The notes under the pieces: generated by a model
What the model was told of the DNA's origin: nothing
Seen by the model: only the letters and a program-made list of their open reading frames with translations
Database searches by the model: none
Part shown: piece after piece, positions 44,404 through 54,052 of the stretch
Numbering within the stretch: the first letter of the stretch is position 1
How the letters are laid out: each line of letters starts with the position of its first letter
NCBI GenBank assembly: GCA_016713645.1
Contig: JADJOU010000020.1
Coordinates: 1 to 64,000 of the forward strand
Source: Bacteroidota bacterium
GTDB lineage: Bacteria > Bacteroidota > Bacteroidia > Chitinophagales > JADJOU01
Length of the DNA: 64,000 nucleotides
Reading direction: 5' to 3'
Position numbers and translations under genes: made by a program

Positions 44404-46086
44404 ATGAGCAATAGAAGAGATTTTTTGAAATCAGTGGGTACCTTGGGAATCGGTGCTAGTATTGTAAATCCACTAGATGCATTGGCAATCAATTCTGGCG
44501 AGCTGAAAAAGAAAGGTTTGCCAGATTCTCAAAAAACAACCATCAGCATATTACAGACAACAGATGTGCACTGTCAAATACATCCCCACGATGAATTGTT
44601 TTGGGAGAATAATAAAGCCGTATATAGAAAAACGGGTGGCTATGCTTATATCACCTCTATGTTGAGGGATTTAAAATTAAAGAATCCAAATTCGTTTACC
44701 ATCGATACTGGCGATATGTTTCAGGGAAGCGAACTCAGTGTCAAAACGACGGGCAAGGCTTTTGTGCCGATTTTAAATGCGATGGATTACGACTTATACT
44801 TGCCAGGGAATTGGGAAGTGATTTATGGAAAGAAAAATATGCAAATTTTAATGGGTAGTTTAAGTGCTCCAAAGATTTGTACCAATATGTATCACGACCT
44901 AGGAGAGGGAAAGCGCGGAGAGTTAATATTTCAGCCCTATCATATTTGGCATATTGCTGGGGTGAAAATTGGATTTCTTGGCTATACAGACCCATTGGTT
45001 CCAATACGCCAAAGTCCTAATTATAGCAAGGGAATTATCTATACTAAGCCTGAAGAAAATTTAGCGCATTATATTGATGTGTTAAAGAATCAAGAGCAAT
45101 GCGCGTATATTATTATGATTGCACACCTTGGATTATCTCAGCAAATCGCTTTAGCCAATATGGCGGAGTGCGATGGCGTAAATTATATACTCGGAGGGGA
45201 TACACATGAACGCGTGCGAAAACCAATTCAATGCAAGTATGCTAAGGTTGTTGAACCAGGAGCTTTTGGCTCATTTATCGGCAAATTGGATTTGACTATT
45301 GAGGCTGGAAAAGTGGTGAAAGATGATTATGCGCTGCTTGAAGTCAGTCCGTCTAAATTAATGCCCAATAACAAAGTCCAAAAAATCTTAGCTGAAAATG
45401 AGGCTTTGTATAGAGAACATATCAACACAGTTATTGGTTATAGCACGATTCCCTTGTATCGCTATTTTGTGGTGGAGAATCCAATTGATACCATGATTTT
45501 AAATGCATTGAATTGGAAATTTCCAGAAATAGATATTGTCTTGTCCAATGGATTTAGATTCTGTCCACCGCGCACAACACCTGATCATACTGGCAATATT
45601 CCCATCACCAATGGATTGATATTCGATATGTTGCCCGTGGATAGCAATGTGCGAACGGCAAAGGCAACAGGTAAGCAAATAAGGGAATGGCTAGAGAAAG
45701 AATTGAACAATGTATTTGCCAAAGACGCCTCAAAACGCTTTGGTGGATGGGTGGTGAAATTTAAAGGCATGGAAGTGCAATTCAATGCATATGCAGAAAT
45801 GGGCTCAAGGGTAAAGAGCTTAACGATTAAAGGGCAACCCATAGATTTAGAAAAACAATATTCTATTTTAGCCTGCGAAAGAGATGGAGATCCAGAGGAT
45901 ATGCTCTGCAGGATGAAAGGGGTCCTAGAACCGCACAATACAAATGTCACCCTGCATGCAGTCATGAATGAATATGTGAAAGTGAATTCGCCTCTAACAC
46001 CGACTCCTGCAAAATATGCACAAATACTTGACGCACCAGAGACCTTGCTCAGTCAAGTAAGTGGTGTAGATTACACATTTAGATAG
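44404..46086 (+). CDS. Tat-exported 5'-nucleotidase/SoxB-like metallophosphatase
   Basis: 560 residues. The N-terminus carries a twin-arginine signal (SNRRDFLKSVGTLG). The metallophosphatase domain follows: QTTDVHCQIHP near residue 51, FTIDTGDMFQGSEL near residue 98, GNWEVIYG near residue 138, MIAHLGLS near residue 238 and GGDTHERV near residue 258. The 5'-nucleotidase C-terminal domain has LSNGFRFCPP and IFDMLPVDSNV near residues 380-410. GNWE in place of the usual GNHE is the variant seen in SoxB-type enzymes. No sox genes are nearby, so the substrate could be a nucleotide or another phosphate/sulfate ester. It is monocistronic and intact. Confidence 0.85.
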   Translation: MSNRRDFLKSVGTLGIGASIVNPLDALAINSGELKKKGLPDSQKTTISILQTTDVHCQIHPHDELFWENNKAVYRKTGGYAYITSMLRDLKLKNPNSFTIDTGDMFQGSELSVKTTGKAFVPILNAMDYDLYLPGNWEVIYGKKNMQILMGSLSAPKICTNMYHDLGEGKRGELIFQPYHIWHIAGVKIGFLGYTDPLVPIRQSPNYSKGIIYTKPEENLAHYIDVLKNQEQCAYIIMIAHLGLSQQIALANMAECDGVNYILGGDTHERVRKPIQCKYAKVVEPGAFGSFIGKLDLTIEAGKVVKDDYALLEVSPSKLMPNNKVQKILAENEALYREHINTVIGYSTIPLYRYFVVENPIDTMILNALNWKFPEIDIVLSNGFRFCPPRTTPDHTGNIPITNGLIFDMLPVDSNVRTAKATGKQIREWLEKELNNVFAKDASKRFGGWVVKFKGMEVQFNAYAEMGSRVKSLTIKGQPIDLEKQYSILACERDGDPEDMLCRMKGVLEPHNTNVTLHAVMNEYVKVNSPLTPTPAKYAQILDAPETLLSQVSGVDYTFR

Positions 46087-46115
46087 TTATTTAAATTTGG
46101 ATGTTTTCTGAAATG

Positions 46116-47648
46116 TTAGTTTTCATTTGACTCATTCAATGTTTGAAGTTGGATGGTATATAATCCCACCAAAGCATCGTCATTGTCTTTGTCTAATGCA
46201 AAATCTAAAAAGCGCATGTTCTCATAGATGTAATTTCTAATTGATTCAGGAATGGTCGTATAAAATGGAATAATTTCTTCTGCATTTTCTTCAAAAATAG
46301 TTTGTTCCTTTCTCAAATGAAGTGATTCATAAGTCAATTTTTCTTTCGATGAAAATCTATATTTGTAAGGCGTCCGAGCGCTGATATGCTCTTTGATATT
46401 TTCTTTTGTATAGAATTGTTTGAGAAACACCACCAAGGATTTTTTTGAAAATCCGAAGAAATTAAATCCATTTCAAGGGTGCTAATGATATGTTTGTATT
46501 GATTGAATTTTAAATGAATGGTAGAAATGATTTTCCACATCAAGTGAATCATTTGGTCATCTTCTTTTAGCTTATTCGCAAAGAAAATTTTACCAATTTC
46601 AATCGACTCTAAAAGAAATTCATTCATTTTATTGTCGTATTGAAAAAGTCGATTGCTATACAATCCTTTCTTTCCGTAGTGTTGCAATATCCAATCGCAG
46701 AAAGACATTCTAAATCCTCCGAGAATTTTCAATTGTTTTTTATCCCAAATAAATACTTGGTAATAAAAGACATCAAATTCATCTATGTCCATTTTCTTCC
46801 CAGTTCCACGCTCTTGATCGCGCATGGATTGTTCGCGTAAAATACCGATTTGCTTAAGTGCACTCGGCAGATTTAATGCAGAACTGTAATAGACCTGATA
46901 ATGTCCGTCTTCGAGAATCAAACTCTCTTTAGGTAAGTTCTTAACATCATAATGCACCAATTCATTGGGGATAGGGGAGAGCACTTCTTCTGATTTCTTT
47001 TTCAATTTTGTTTTAAAGAAGGAATCGAGTTCAATTGTATGCCCAAGTGAAAAAGTCAAAGCGTATAAGTATTTTCTAAATGCCTCTGAATTTTGAAATC
47101 CCTTGATTTGTTTTTTCTAGTATTGGCTTTCCGATTTTCACATTGAGGAAATTCTTTGCTGTCGTATTTGTGTATATCGATGAGAGGCTAAATCCAAGTG
47201 GGTAATTTTGAAATTTATTATCCCATTTACAATAAATGGGTATAATAGGCAATCTTGATAAGAATATGGTTTTGACGATTTCTTTATCCCATCCCAATTG
47301 ATCAAATCCCAACATCTTCTTTTTTCTTGTCGGAAAAATGACAATTGGATAGTCTTCTTTATTCGCGAGTTTGATTTCTTTGATAATCTTATCTCTAGTC
47401 TTATCCCAATCGTTTACGCTGCCAGATTTAATATATATAGCATTGACATAATCTTTTGTATTGGCGTTGAGCGAGATGATACGAATATCTGGTCTTTGAT
47501 TGTGCAGCAATTCAATCATTGCCAATTCTTCATAATATTCGCTGAATCGGTTGACAACAGCTATGAATGGCCCCTTCTCCGGAATGTTTTTAAAGTCTTT
47601 TTCAATGATTTTTGCCTTGAATGGTAATTCTCCTAAATCGAAATTCAT
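46116..47648 (-). CDS. OlsF-like bifunctional acyltransferase (PlsC-like + GNAT domains), two frameshifts
   Basis: Read as one gene, about 511 residues, in fragments 47648-47076, 47059-46334 and 46436-46116. The N-terminal part is a lysophospholipid (PlsC-like) acyltransferase: GPFIAVVNRFSEYYEELAMI, IVIFPTRKKKMLGFD, LPIIPIYCKWDN. The C-terminal part is the OlsB-type GNAT: HYQVYYSSALNLPSALKQIG, REQSMRDQERGTG, GGFRMSFC, LLESIEIGK. Removing one base from the G-run near 47100 fuses them through GFQNSEAFRKYLYALTFSLG; a missing base near 46445 is also inferred (DFSKKSLVVFLKQFY). OlsF-type enzymes N- then O-acylate amino acids to make ornithine or glycine lipids. An alternative is two adjacent genes. 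The GNAT product is the acyl-amino acid. Confidence 0.78.
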
Positions 47649-47749
47649 ATGGTTTATTTATGAAACAAATTAAGGCCTAATTTCCTTCATAAATATTGCT
47701 TTAATGGTATCATTAGGTTAACTGTATTTTAATAAACACGGTATTGTTG

Positions 47750-49390
47750 TTAACAAACCATCACCAAAAAATTCATTTTATTCCTAGCCCATTTGAGAAA
47801 TTGCGAATTAAATTTTAAATTCGGAATTGGTGTGAATTTAATCTTTGGATAGTCTTTAATCGCCACATCTAATAGCCAAGAGCTCTCAGCCATGAATACG
47901 AGATTGCCATCCTTATCTCGATAGATATGATTGGCTTTGAATTTTATAAAATCATTCAATTGCTTTTCATCTTCAGATACCATCCAACAGGCCTTGTAAT
48001 ATTGCACATGTTGGAATCTACATGATGCGCCGTATTCATGCAATAAGCGGTATTGAATAACTTCAAATTGAAGTTCACCAACCGTCCCTACGATTTGTCT
48101 CATGCCCACCTCTTGTCTAAATAATTGTGCTACGCCTTCGTCAGTGAGCTGTTCGACTCCTTTATTCAGTTGTTTTGTCTTTAGTGGATCGGTATTGATA
48201 ATCTCTTTAAATATTTCTGGCGAGAAACTCGGAATGCCTTTGAATTGTAATTTTTCTCCCTCGCTCATCGTGTCGCCAATTTTAAAATTCCCAGAATCGT
48301 ATAAACCAATGACATCTCCGGGATATGCTTCATCTATGATATTCTTTTGAGATGCCATAAAAGAAGTTGGATTGGAGAATCGCATCTCTTTGTTATTGCG
48401 CACATGGTAAAAGAATTTATTGCGTTCAAATTTTCCACTGCATACGCGCATAAAGGCAATCCGATCGCGGTGTTTCGGGTCAAGATTTGCGTGGATTTTA
48501 AATACAAAGCCAGTAAATTTTGGATCTGTTGGTTCGATCGTTCTTAGATTGGTAGGCCGCCCCACGGGATTCGGCGCAATGTTTACAAAGGTGTCTAGCA
48601 ATTCTTGCACGCCGAAATTGTTGACCGCTGAGCCAAAGAATACAGGTGCCAATAAGCCATTGGAATAATGTTCCTTTGAAAATGGTTCATATACCCCATT
48701 GATGAGTTCGATGTCTTCTCTCAATTGTGCCGCTTCACGCTCACCGATTTGTTTATCTAGAGATGGGTCATTTAAATCTTCTACTTGAATCATATCGTCT
48801 AAGACTTTTTGAGCCCCAGCTCTGAATAAATTTAAAGTTTGATTGTAAAGGTTATAAACCCCTTTAAAATTACTACCCATGCTTATTGGCCAACTCAATG
48901 GCTGCACAGATATTTTAAGCAATGTTTCTAATTCTGTCAATAGATCAAATGGGTCTTTCCCATCTCTATCCATTTTATTGACGAAGATGATTACAGGGGT
49001 GTCGCGCATTCTGCAGACTTCCATCAACCGCTTTGTTTGCTCTTCTACTCCTTTTACGCAGTCGATGACTAGAATAACGCTATCAACAGCAGTAAGAGTT
49101 CGATAAGTATCTTCGGCAAAGTCCTTGTGACCGGGAGTATCGAGAATATTGATGAGTTTTTCTCGATATTCAAAACTCATAACAGAAGTAGCGACAGAGA
49201 TTCCCCGTTGCTTTTCTATTTCCATAAAGTCTGAAGTTGTGGCTTTTTTTATCTTGTTTGATTTAACAGCGCCCGCAACAAGGATGGCTCCTCCAAATAA
49301 AAGAAGTTTTTCTGTTAGCGTTGTTTTTCCTGCATCTGGATGGGCAATGACTGCAAATGTCTTTCTCTTGGCGATTTCAGCTTCGTACAT
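47750..49390 (-). CDS. prfC: Peptide chain release factor 3
   Basis: 546 residues, close to the usual 525-530. GTPase motifs are IAHPDAGKTTLTEK (G1, residues 16-29), RGISVATSV (switch I), DTPGHKDF (G3), FVNKMDRDG (G4). The domain order is G-domain, beta barrel and C-terminal domain, as in RF3 not EF-G. RF3 recycles RF1/RF2 after termination. The last residues (KMNFLVMVC) are slightly atypical, but the gene looks intact. Confidence 0.95.
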   Translation of the reverse strand: MYEAEIAKRKTFAVIAHPDAGKTTLTEKLLLFGGAILVAGAVKSNKIKKATTSDFMEIEKQRGISVATSVMSFEYREKLINILDTPGHKDFAEDTYRTLTAVDSVILVIDCVKGVEEQTKRLMEVCRMRDTPVIIFVNKMDRDGKDPFDLLTELETLLKISVQPLSWPISMGSNFKGVYNLYNQTLNLFRAGAQKVLDDMIQVEDLNDPSLDKQIGEREAAQLREDIELINGVYEPFSKEHYSNGLLAPVFFGSAVNNFGVQELLDTFVNIAPNPVGRPTNLRTIEPTDPKFTGFVFKIHANLDPKHRDRIAFMRVCSGKFERNKFFYHVRNNKEMRFSNPTSFMASQKNIIDEAYPGDVIGLYDSGNFKIGDTMSEGEKLQFKGIPSFSPEIFKEIINTDPLKTKQLNKGVEQLTDEGVAQLFRQEVGMRQIVGTVGELQFEVIQYRLLHEYGASCRFQHVQYYKACWMVSEDEKQLNDFIKFKANHIYRDKDGNLVFMAESSWLLDVAIKDYPKIKFTPIPNLKFNSQFLKWARNKMNFLVMVC

Positions 49391-49483
49391 AGTTATTTTT
49401 TTGGAGAAATGATTTCTAAAATTTCTTTAATTTTAATTGATTGTGTCCCTGAAATTTGGACGCCTATTTAATCGAGAGGGAAG

Positions 49484-50088
49484 TTAATGCTCTTCGATAT
49501 TCGTGACACCGCCAGATACAATGAACTTCATGATTTCAGATACATCGGAATCTTCTGGCATCGGGTGAATGAGTGATTTGTCGATAATGAATAACTGTCC
49601 AGTAAAAGCGTAGGATAAGGGAAAATATACGGCTACTTTCTCTTCAATCCCAAAATGGGTGAGATTTTTTGAAGTGATAAACCCAATTCTGTGAACCCCT
49701 GACCCCTTGCCGATTTCGACCAATACAGGCTGATTAAATTTTTTCTTATCACTGACAAAGGCAGAGAATAGATCTTTAAGTGATGTGTAGATTAATTTGA
49801 TAAATGGCACTTTGAGCAAAATGCCCTCCATGATTTTTAGCAAAGGTCGAATGAATATGGTTGAACCGATATAGCCTACAACAATAAGAAATCCAAACAT
49901 GCAAATTATACCAAGCCCATAAATTCTATAACCAAAAAAACTTTCAAAGAGCTGTTGTGCTGGCTCTTCGATGATACTTACGATTTTAAATATGGTATAG
50001 CCCGTTAGTGTAATTGGAGCAATAATCAATAATCCGCGAAAAAAGTAATTGGAATTTTAGCGATTAAATTTTTAAATTTGAATTTCAT
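49484..50088 (-). CDS. DUF502 membrane protein, N-terminal frameshift
   Basis: About 201 residues. The frame from 50029 lacks the start of the protein. An ATG at 50088 reads MKFKFKNLIAKIPITFF and joins RGLLIIAPITLTGYTIFKI if one T is added to the T-run opposite about 50038-50043. Two membrane spans (residues 15-40, 65-90) flank a short loop, and a soluble domain follows with the DUF502 motifs PLLKIMEGILLKVPFIKLIYTSLKDL and FITSKNL. The biochemical function of this widespread family is unknown. A divergent promoter pair separates it from the diacylglycerol kinase gene. Confidence 0.8.
50049..50080 (+). promoter_or_regulatory. Promoter TTG-N21-TAAATTTG for the lipid kinase gene
   Basis: TTG at 50049-50051 and a perfect -7 box TAAATTTG at 50073-50080 have a 21-base spacer, about 32 bases before the ATG at 50112. 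It lies within the coding start of the divergent DUF502 gene. Confidence 0.55.
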
Positions 50089-50093
50089 CTGCG

Positions 50094-50101
50094 CAAATAT
50101 A
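50094..50101 (-). promoter_or_regulatory. -7 box TATATTTG (minus strand) for the DUF502 gene
   Basis: The plus-strand CAAATATA is a perfect TAnnTTTG box on the minus strand, just upstream of the inferred ATG at 50088. This gives a very short leader and is consistent with the frame-corrected start. Confidence 0.45.
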
Positions 50102-50111
50102 CGAGAATTGC

Positions 50112-51035
50112 ATGAACTTGAGTGACTCACATTTTATATTGATCAATCCCACATCCAGTATAGGAAGAAGTGAGCGGAAGATTAAGAAATTACTCAAAGA
50201 ATTTGAATTGGCAGGGCTTAAATGCGAATACCGCATTTCTGAAAATATTGAAGCCTATTACGCCTATATTTCAGAGGCACTCAGCACGGGGTTTAAACGA
50301 ATTGTCACGGTCGGAGGTGATGGATCAATGCACCATACCGTGAATGCCGTTTTGAAAACACCTAATATTGATTACGCTAAGATTAAATTGGGGTTAATAT
50401 CTTGCGGTACGGGGAATGATTGGATTAAAAGCCATGTATTGCCCAGTTCTATGGAGAAAATGGTTAAAATCATTGCGAATGATCATACTGTAAGTCAAGA
50501 AGTTGGTTTAATTGAGAATGAAAATCTAGAGCATTATTTTATCAATATGGCTGGAATGGGTTTTAATGGGTATTTAATCAACAAAATCAATCACCTCAAA
50601 TGGTTTGGAGAAATGGCCTATTTCTTGGGAATGACCTTGGGCTTATTTGCTTATAAAGCCCAATCAATGAGGGTATCTATGGGCAATTCCAAATTGGAGT
50701 CCAATAATTTCATGGTCTCTGTGGGAATCGGTAAATACGCTGGAGGAGGCATGGCCCTTTGCCCAAATGGCGATTTGAGAGATGGATTATTGGAAATTAC
50801 TTTGATTAAAGATTTGAATGTCTTGGATTTCGTTTTCAATATTTTTAGTTTAAAATCGGGTAAATTCATTCGACATCCTAAAGTGGAAACATATCAAACG
50901 AAATCACTTACCATTGAGCCTTTAAAAAAGGAATCCAGTATCTTTTGTGAGGCAGATGGCGAATTCATCGGGCGAGGCAAAACGACTTTTTCCATTAGTC
51001 CTCATGTATTGAACATCTACAACCAATTGCAATAA
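50112..51035 (+). CDS. Diacylglycerol/lipid kinase family protein (DgkB/YegS-like)
   Basis: 307 residues. The N-terminal catalytic domain has the phosphate-binding INPTSSIGR, the nucleotide motif VTVGGDGSMHHTVNAVL near residue 72 and GTGNDWIKS near residue 105. The C-terminal beta-sandwich has GKYAGGGMALCPNGDLRDGLLEI and EADGEFIGRG near the end. It probably phosphorylates a membrane lipid such as diacylglycerol; sphingoid-base kinase activity is also possible in this phylum. It is 5 bases upstream of the PLP enzyme gene and intact. Confidence 0.88.
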   Translation: MNLSDSHFILINPTSSIGRSERKIKKLLKEFELAGLKCEYRISENIEAYYAYISEALSTGFKRIVTVGGDGSMHHTVNAVLKTPNIDYAKIKLGLISCGTGNDWIKSHVLPSSMEKMVKIIANDHTVSQEVGLIENENLEHYFINMAGMGFNGYLINKINHLKWFGEMAYFLGMTLGLFAYKAQSMRVSMGNSKLESNNFMVSVGIGKYAGGGMALCPNGDLRDGLLEITLIKDLNVLDFVFNIFSLKSGKFIRHPKVETYQTKSLTIEPLKKESSIFCEADGEFIGRGKTTFSISPHVLNIYNQLQ

Positions 51036-51040
51036 TCGAG

Positions 51041-51952
51041 ATGAATTTAGAGTTCGATGACCATACTACGCAAATTCCAATAAGGCAAATTGCAGATCCT
51101 ATTTTTGAAGAAAAGCATATTGAAGTTTCAATTTACTTAGATTATTTGAATCACCCTCGCATCAGTGGCAATAAGTGGAGGAAGATGATGTTTAATTTGA
51201 AATTCGCAAGAGATAATCAATATAAAACGCTTGTGACTATGGGAGGTGCATATTCCAATCATATATACGCTGTTGCAAATGCGGGCGCGGAATTTGGATT
51301 GCGCACCATTGGCATCCTAAGAGGGGAAGAGCCAAACCACTATGGGTATACTTTGCGCCATGCAAAAGCGATGAATATGGAATTAGAATTTGTCTCTCGC
51401 GAAAATTATAGAGCAATGAGAGCAAATCCATCTCTGATTTCTGAGAAATTTCCCGATGCTTTTTTTTTACCTGAAGGCGGCACCAATGATTTAGCGCTGC
51501 TCGGTTTTGAATCATTGATTCAATCTATCAATATCCCATATGACTATCTAGCTGTGCCGGTGGGTACAGGTGGAACTTTAGCTGGTATATCCAAATATAG
51601 TCCTCATCTTGAACATCTCGGTTTTATGTCGGTGAGGGATGCAAGTTTACATGAATCCATTCGCGTATTATCGAGCAATGATTCTTTTCAATTGATTCCC
51701 AATTTTGATTTTGGAGGGTATGCAAAAACAAACAAAGTCTTAATAGATTTTATCAATGATTTTTATGTTCAATATCAAATTCCTCTTGATCCAATCTATA
51801 CAGGCAAAATGATGTATGGGATTTTTGAATTGGCCAAGCGCGATTTTTTTAAAGAGGGCAGTTCCATCATCGCCATTCATACCGGAGGATTGCAGGGTAT
51901 TTTGGGTTACAACGAACAAAATCCCCATTTCCCAATTCACTATTCTGAATAA
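51041..51952 (+). CDS. PLP-dependent 1-aminocyclopropane-1-carboxylate deaminase/D-cysteine desulfhydrase family protein
   Basis: 303 residues. The fold-type II PLP motif HPRISGNKWRKMMFNL near residue 38 carries the Schiff-base Lys; GGAYSNHIYAVA near residue 67 binds the cofactor; PVGTGGTLAGI near residue 170 is the phosphate loop. Family members deaminate ACC or D-cysteine, and sequence alone does not separate them here. It is coupled to the lipid kinase gene upstream (5 bases) and converges on the MFS gene with a 13-base overlap. Confidence 0.85.
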   Translation: MNLEFDDHTTQIPIRQIADPIFEEKHIEVSIYLDYLNHPRISGNKWRKMMFNLKFARDNQYKTLVTMGGAYSNHIYAVANAGAEFGLRTIGILRGEEPNHYGYTLRHAKAMNMELEFVSRENYRAMRANPSLISEKFPDAFFLPEGGTNDLALLGFESLIQSINIPYDYLAVPVGTGGTLAGISKYSPHLEHLGFMSVRDASLHESIRVLSSNDSFQLIPNFDFGGYAKTNKVLIDFINDFYVQYQIPLDPIYTGKMMYGIFELAKRDFFKEGSSIIAIHTGGLQGILGYNEQNPHFPIHYSE

Positions 51953-53097
51953 TCTAAATCTTTGGCATAGGTTTCATCCATATGTCCAACGGCGTAAAAG
52001 GCAATCAGCAAGGTCGCACAACCAATGATTAATGCGCTGTATATGATAATATTTGGATTGGGATTCCCTCCGCTACTCGCAAAGAGCGGGTTACTAGAGT
52101 TTGAAAATGATGTTCTCAAAAATTTAAATCCAATTAAAAGAAAAGGCAAAAATCCCCTGACAAAATTTGGAACTGTCGTAGTAACAGTTGCGCGGAGATT
52201 GGTGCCAAATTGCTCAGAAGCAATAGTTACGAAAATCGCCCAATAGCCTCCCGCTAGTCCTAAGAATCCGCAAATTGCATAAAACACCCAAGGTGAATCA
52301 CTTTGGTTGAATAGATAGAGTGGAATGCCAATCGCTGTGAGCCCTAAAAAGGCATAGACGATTTTCTTGCGCGATTTAAATATTTGGCTAAAAAATCCAC
52401 TTAAGAAATCACCCAAAGAAGTGCTCGCATAAAATATTCCTACGGCCATGGGCGATTCAATGCCCTGAACCCCAATTGCCTTGGCGAATTCTGGAGAAAA
52501 AGTCACCAATATGCCAATTAAAAACCATATGGGTAAGCCAATAGTGATGCATTGTAAGTATTTGTAAAATCTCTTTTTATTATTGAATAACATAAAGAAA
52601 TTTCCTCTTGAGACGTCTTTTGTTCTGACCGATTTATACATGCCCGATTCAAATACACCAACTCTTAAGAGGAGAAGAACCAAGCCCATGCCACCGCCGA
52701 TATAATATGCCACTCGCCAATCAACGGAACTGCCCACCATGGCTGCCATTACGCCACCTAAAACTCCAAATGAGACAATGGCCATTGTGCCGTATCCCCG
52801 CTTCTCCTTTGTCATGGATTCGCTGACCAATGTAATTCCAGCCCCCAATTCTCCAGCCAATCCAACTCCAGCGACGAACCGCCAAATTGCATATTCCTCT
52901 ATCGTTTGAACAAAACCATTGGCAATATTGGCGATTGAATACATCACAATAGATCCAAATAAAACAGAAAGTCGACCTTTCTTATCTCCTAAAATTCCCC
53001 ATAATATACCGCCTAGCAACATTCCATACATTTGCATTGAAATGAGGTGCTCTCCTTGCTCCAAACAAGCAGATTCTGGAATGCCGATACTCATCAA
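51940..53097 (-). CDS. MFS transporter lacking the first membrane helix
   Basis: 385 residues. Motif A is present (GGILWGILGDKKGRLSVLFGS), then RFVAGVGLAGELGAGITLVSE with the conserved Glu/Arg of helix 4, and a second half-motif in KSRKKIVYAF. Related transporters have 50-60 more residues with helix 1 (a VDIYDL-like segment) before the SLMSIGIPES start. Here the sequence upstream of 53097 has stops in frame and encodes no hydrophobic helix in any minus frame; only a stub, MAQKKELK-like, is seen near 53130. A deletion of roughly 75-150 bases, real or from assembly, is the likely cause. It probably transports metabolites; substrate unknown. Confidence 0.78.
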   Translation of the reverse strand: MMSIGIPESACLEQGEHLISMQMYGMLLGGILWGILGDKKGRLSVLFGSIVMYSIANIANGFVQTIEEYAIWRFVAGVGLAGELGAGITLVSESMTKEKRGYGTMAIVSFGVLGGVMAAMVGSSVDWRVAYYIGGGMGLVLLLLRVGVFESGMYKSVRTKDVSRGNFFMLFNNKKRFYKYLQCITIGLPIWFLIGILVTFSPEFAKAIGVQGIESPMAVGIFYASTSLGDFLSGFFSQIFKSRKKIVYAFLGLTAIGIPLYLFNQSDSPWVFYAICGFLGLAGGYWAIFVTIASEQFGTNLRATVTTTVPNFVRGFLPFLLIGFKFLRTSFSNSSNPLFASSGGNPNPNIIIYSALIIGCATLLIAFYAVGHMDETYAKDLDYSE

Positions 53098-53181
53098 ACT
53101 CTATCCAACATTGTTTTAACTCCTTTTTTGAGCCATAAATCATTTATTTTATCACTATGAGCATTTCAATTTTTTAAGATC

Positions 53182-54051
53182 TTGTTGAAAGAAAAAGAAA
53201 TACAAGCCATGATAGCCCTTTTGGATGATAATGATTCAGAAGTAGTCAATCATGTGAAAAATCAATTGATCGCTCAGGGAATGTCGATACACGAATTACT
53301 TCAAGAGACCGTGTTGGAATGTGACAGTGAAATTGCTATTGAGAATTTGATGGAAGTAATCATCGAATTGCAAGGTCGAGATTTAATATCCGATTTTCAG
53401 CGATGGTTATTGACTGCTGATAAATCGCTCTTAGAGGGAGCTTTTCTAATCGCTAAAACAGCTTTTTTTGACTTTGATTACAAAAAGTATGTGGCTTCAT
53501 TGGATAAATTGAAAAAAGAGGTTTGGATGGAAATCAATCAACATCAAACACCTTTTGAACATGTGAGTATTATCAATCAAATTCTATTTATTCAAAACAA
53601 ATTTAAAGTTGTCGATCATTTAGATGAACCCGATTTGTTCTCCCTACCGTATGCTATAGATGCTCGCAAAGGCAATATTTATTCTATTGGACTGCTCTAT
53701 GCAATCATCAGCGAATTATTGCATTTCCCTATTTATCCTGTTGATTTAGAAGATCATTTGATATTGGCGTATTGCAGGGATTTTGAAGAGAATAAAATAC
53801 TCTTGCAAGAGGATGTGCTGTTTTATATCAATCCGGAAAAAAAGGGCGCTATTTTTTCAAAAAATGAAATAGATGCATATATTGAGAAAAAGCATTTAAG
53901 TCCAGAGGCTAGATTCTATCAACCCGCTTCAAACATAAAGATCATTAAATCGATTTTGAAAGTTCTTTCCAATTTTAAAAGTATAGGTGAAGGATATCAA
54001 GCGAAATTAATCCTGCAGTTGATTGATTTAATCGATCAAGTAGAATCTTAG
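53182..54051 (+). CDS. SirB1-like transglutaminase-fold protein
   Basis: 289 residues or slightly more. The core motif DARKGNIYSIGLLYAIISELL near residue 165 followed by YPVDLEDHLILAY matches the SirB1_N/transglutaminase-like 2 domain. The catalytic Cys of true transglutaminases is not evident, so it may be non-enzymatic. The visible start is TTG at 53182. If one T of the T6 run near 53170 is removed, an ATG at 53157 would give MSISIFKILLKEKEIQ, which is more natural. The C-terminal half is helical and TPR-like. Function is unknown. It is divergent from the MFS gene. Confidence 0.7.
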   Translation: MLKEKEIQAMIALLDDNDSEVVNHVKNQLIAQGMSIHELLQETVLECDSEIAIENLMEVIIELQGRDLISDFQRWLLTADKSLLEGAFLIAKTAFFDFDYKKYVASLDKLKKEVWMEINQHQTPFEHVSIINQILFIQNKFKVVDHLDEPDLFSLPYAIDARKGNIYSIGLLYAIISELLHFPIYPVDLEDHLILAYCRDFEENKILLQEDVLFYINPEKKGAIFSKNEIDAYIEKKHLSPEARFYQPASNIKIIKSILKVLSNFKSIGEGYQAKLILQLIDLIDQVES

Positions 54052-54052
54052 T

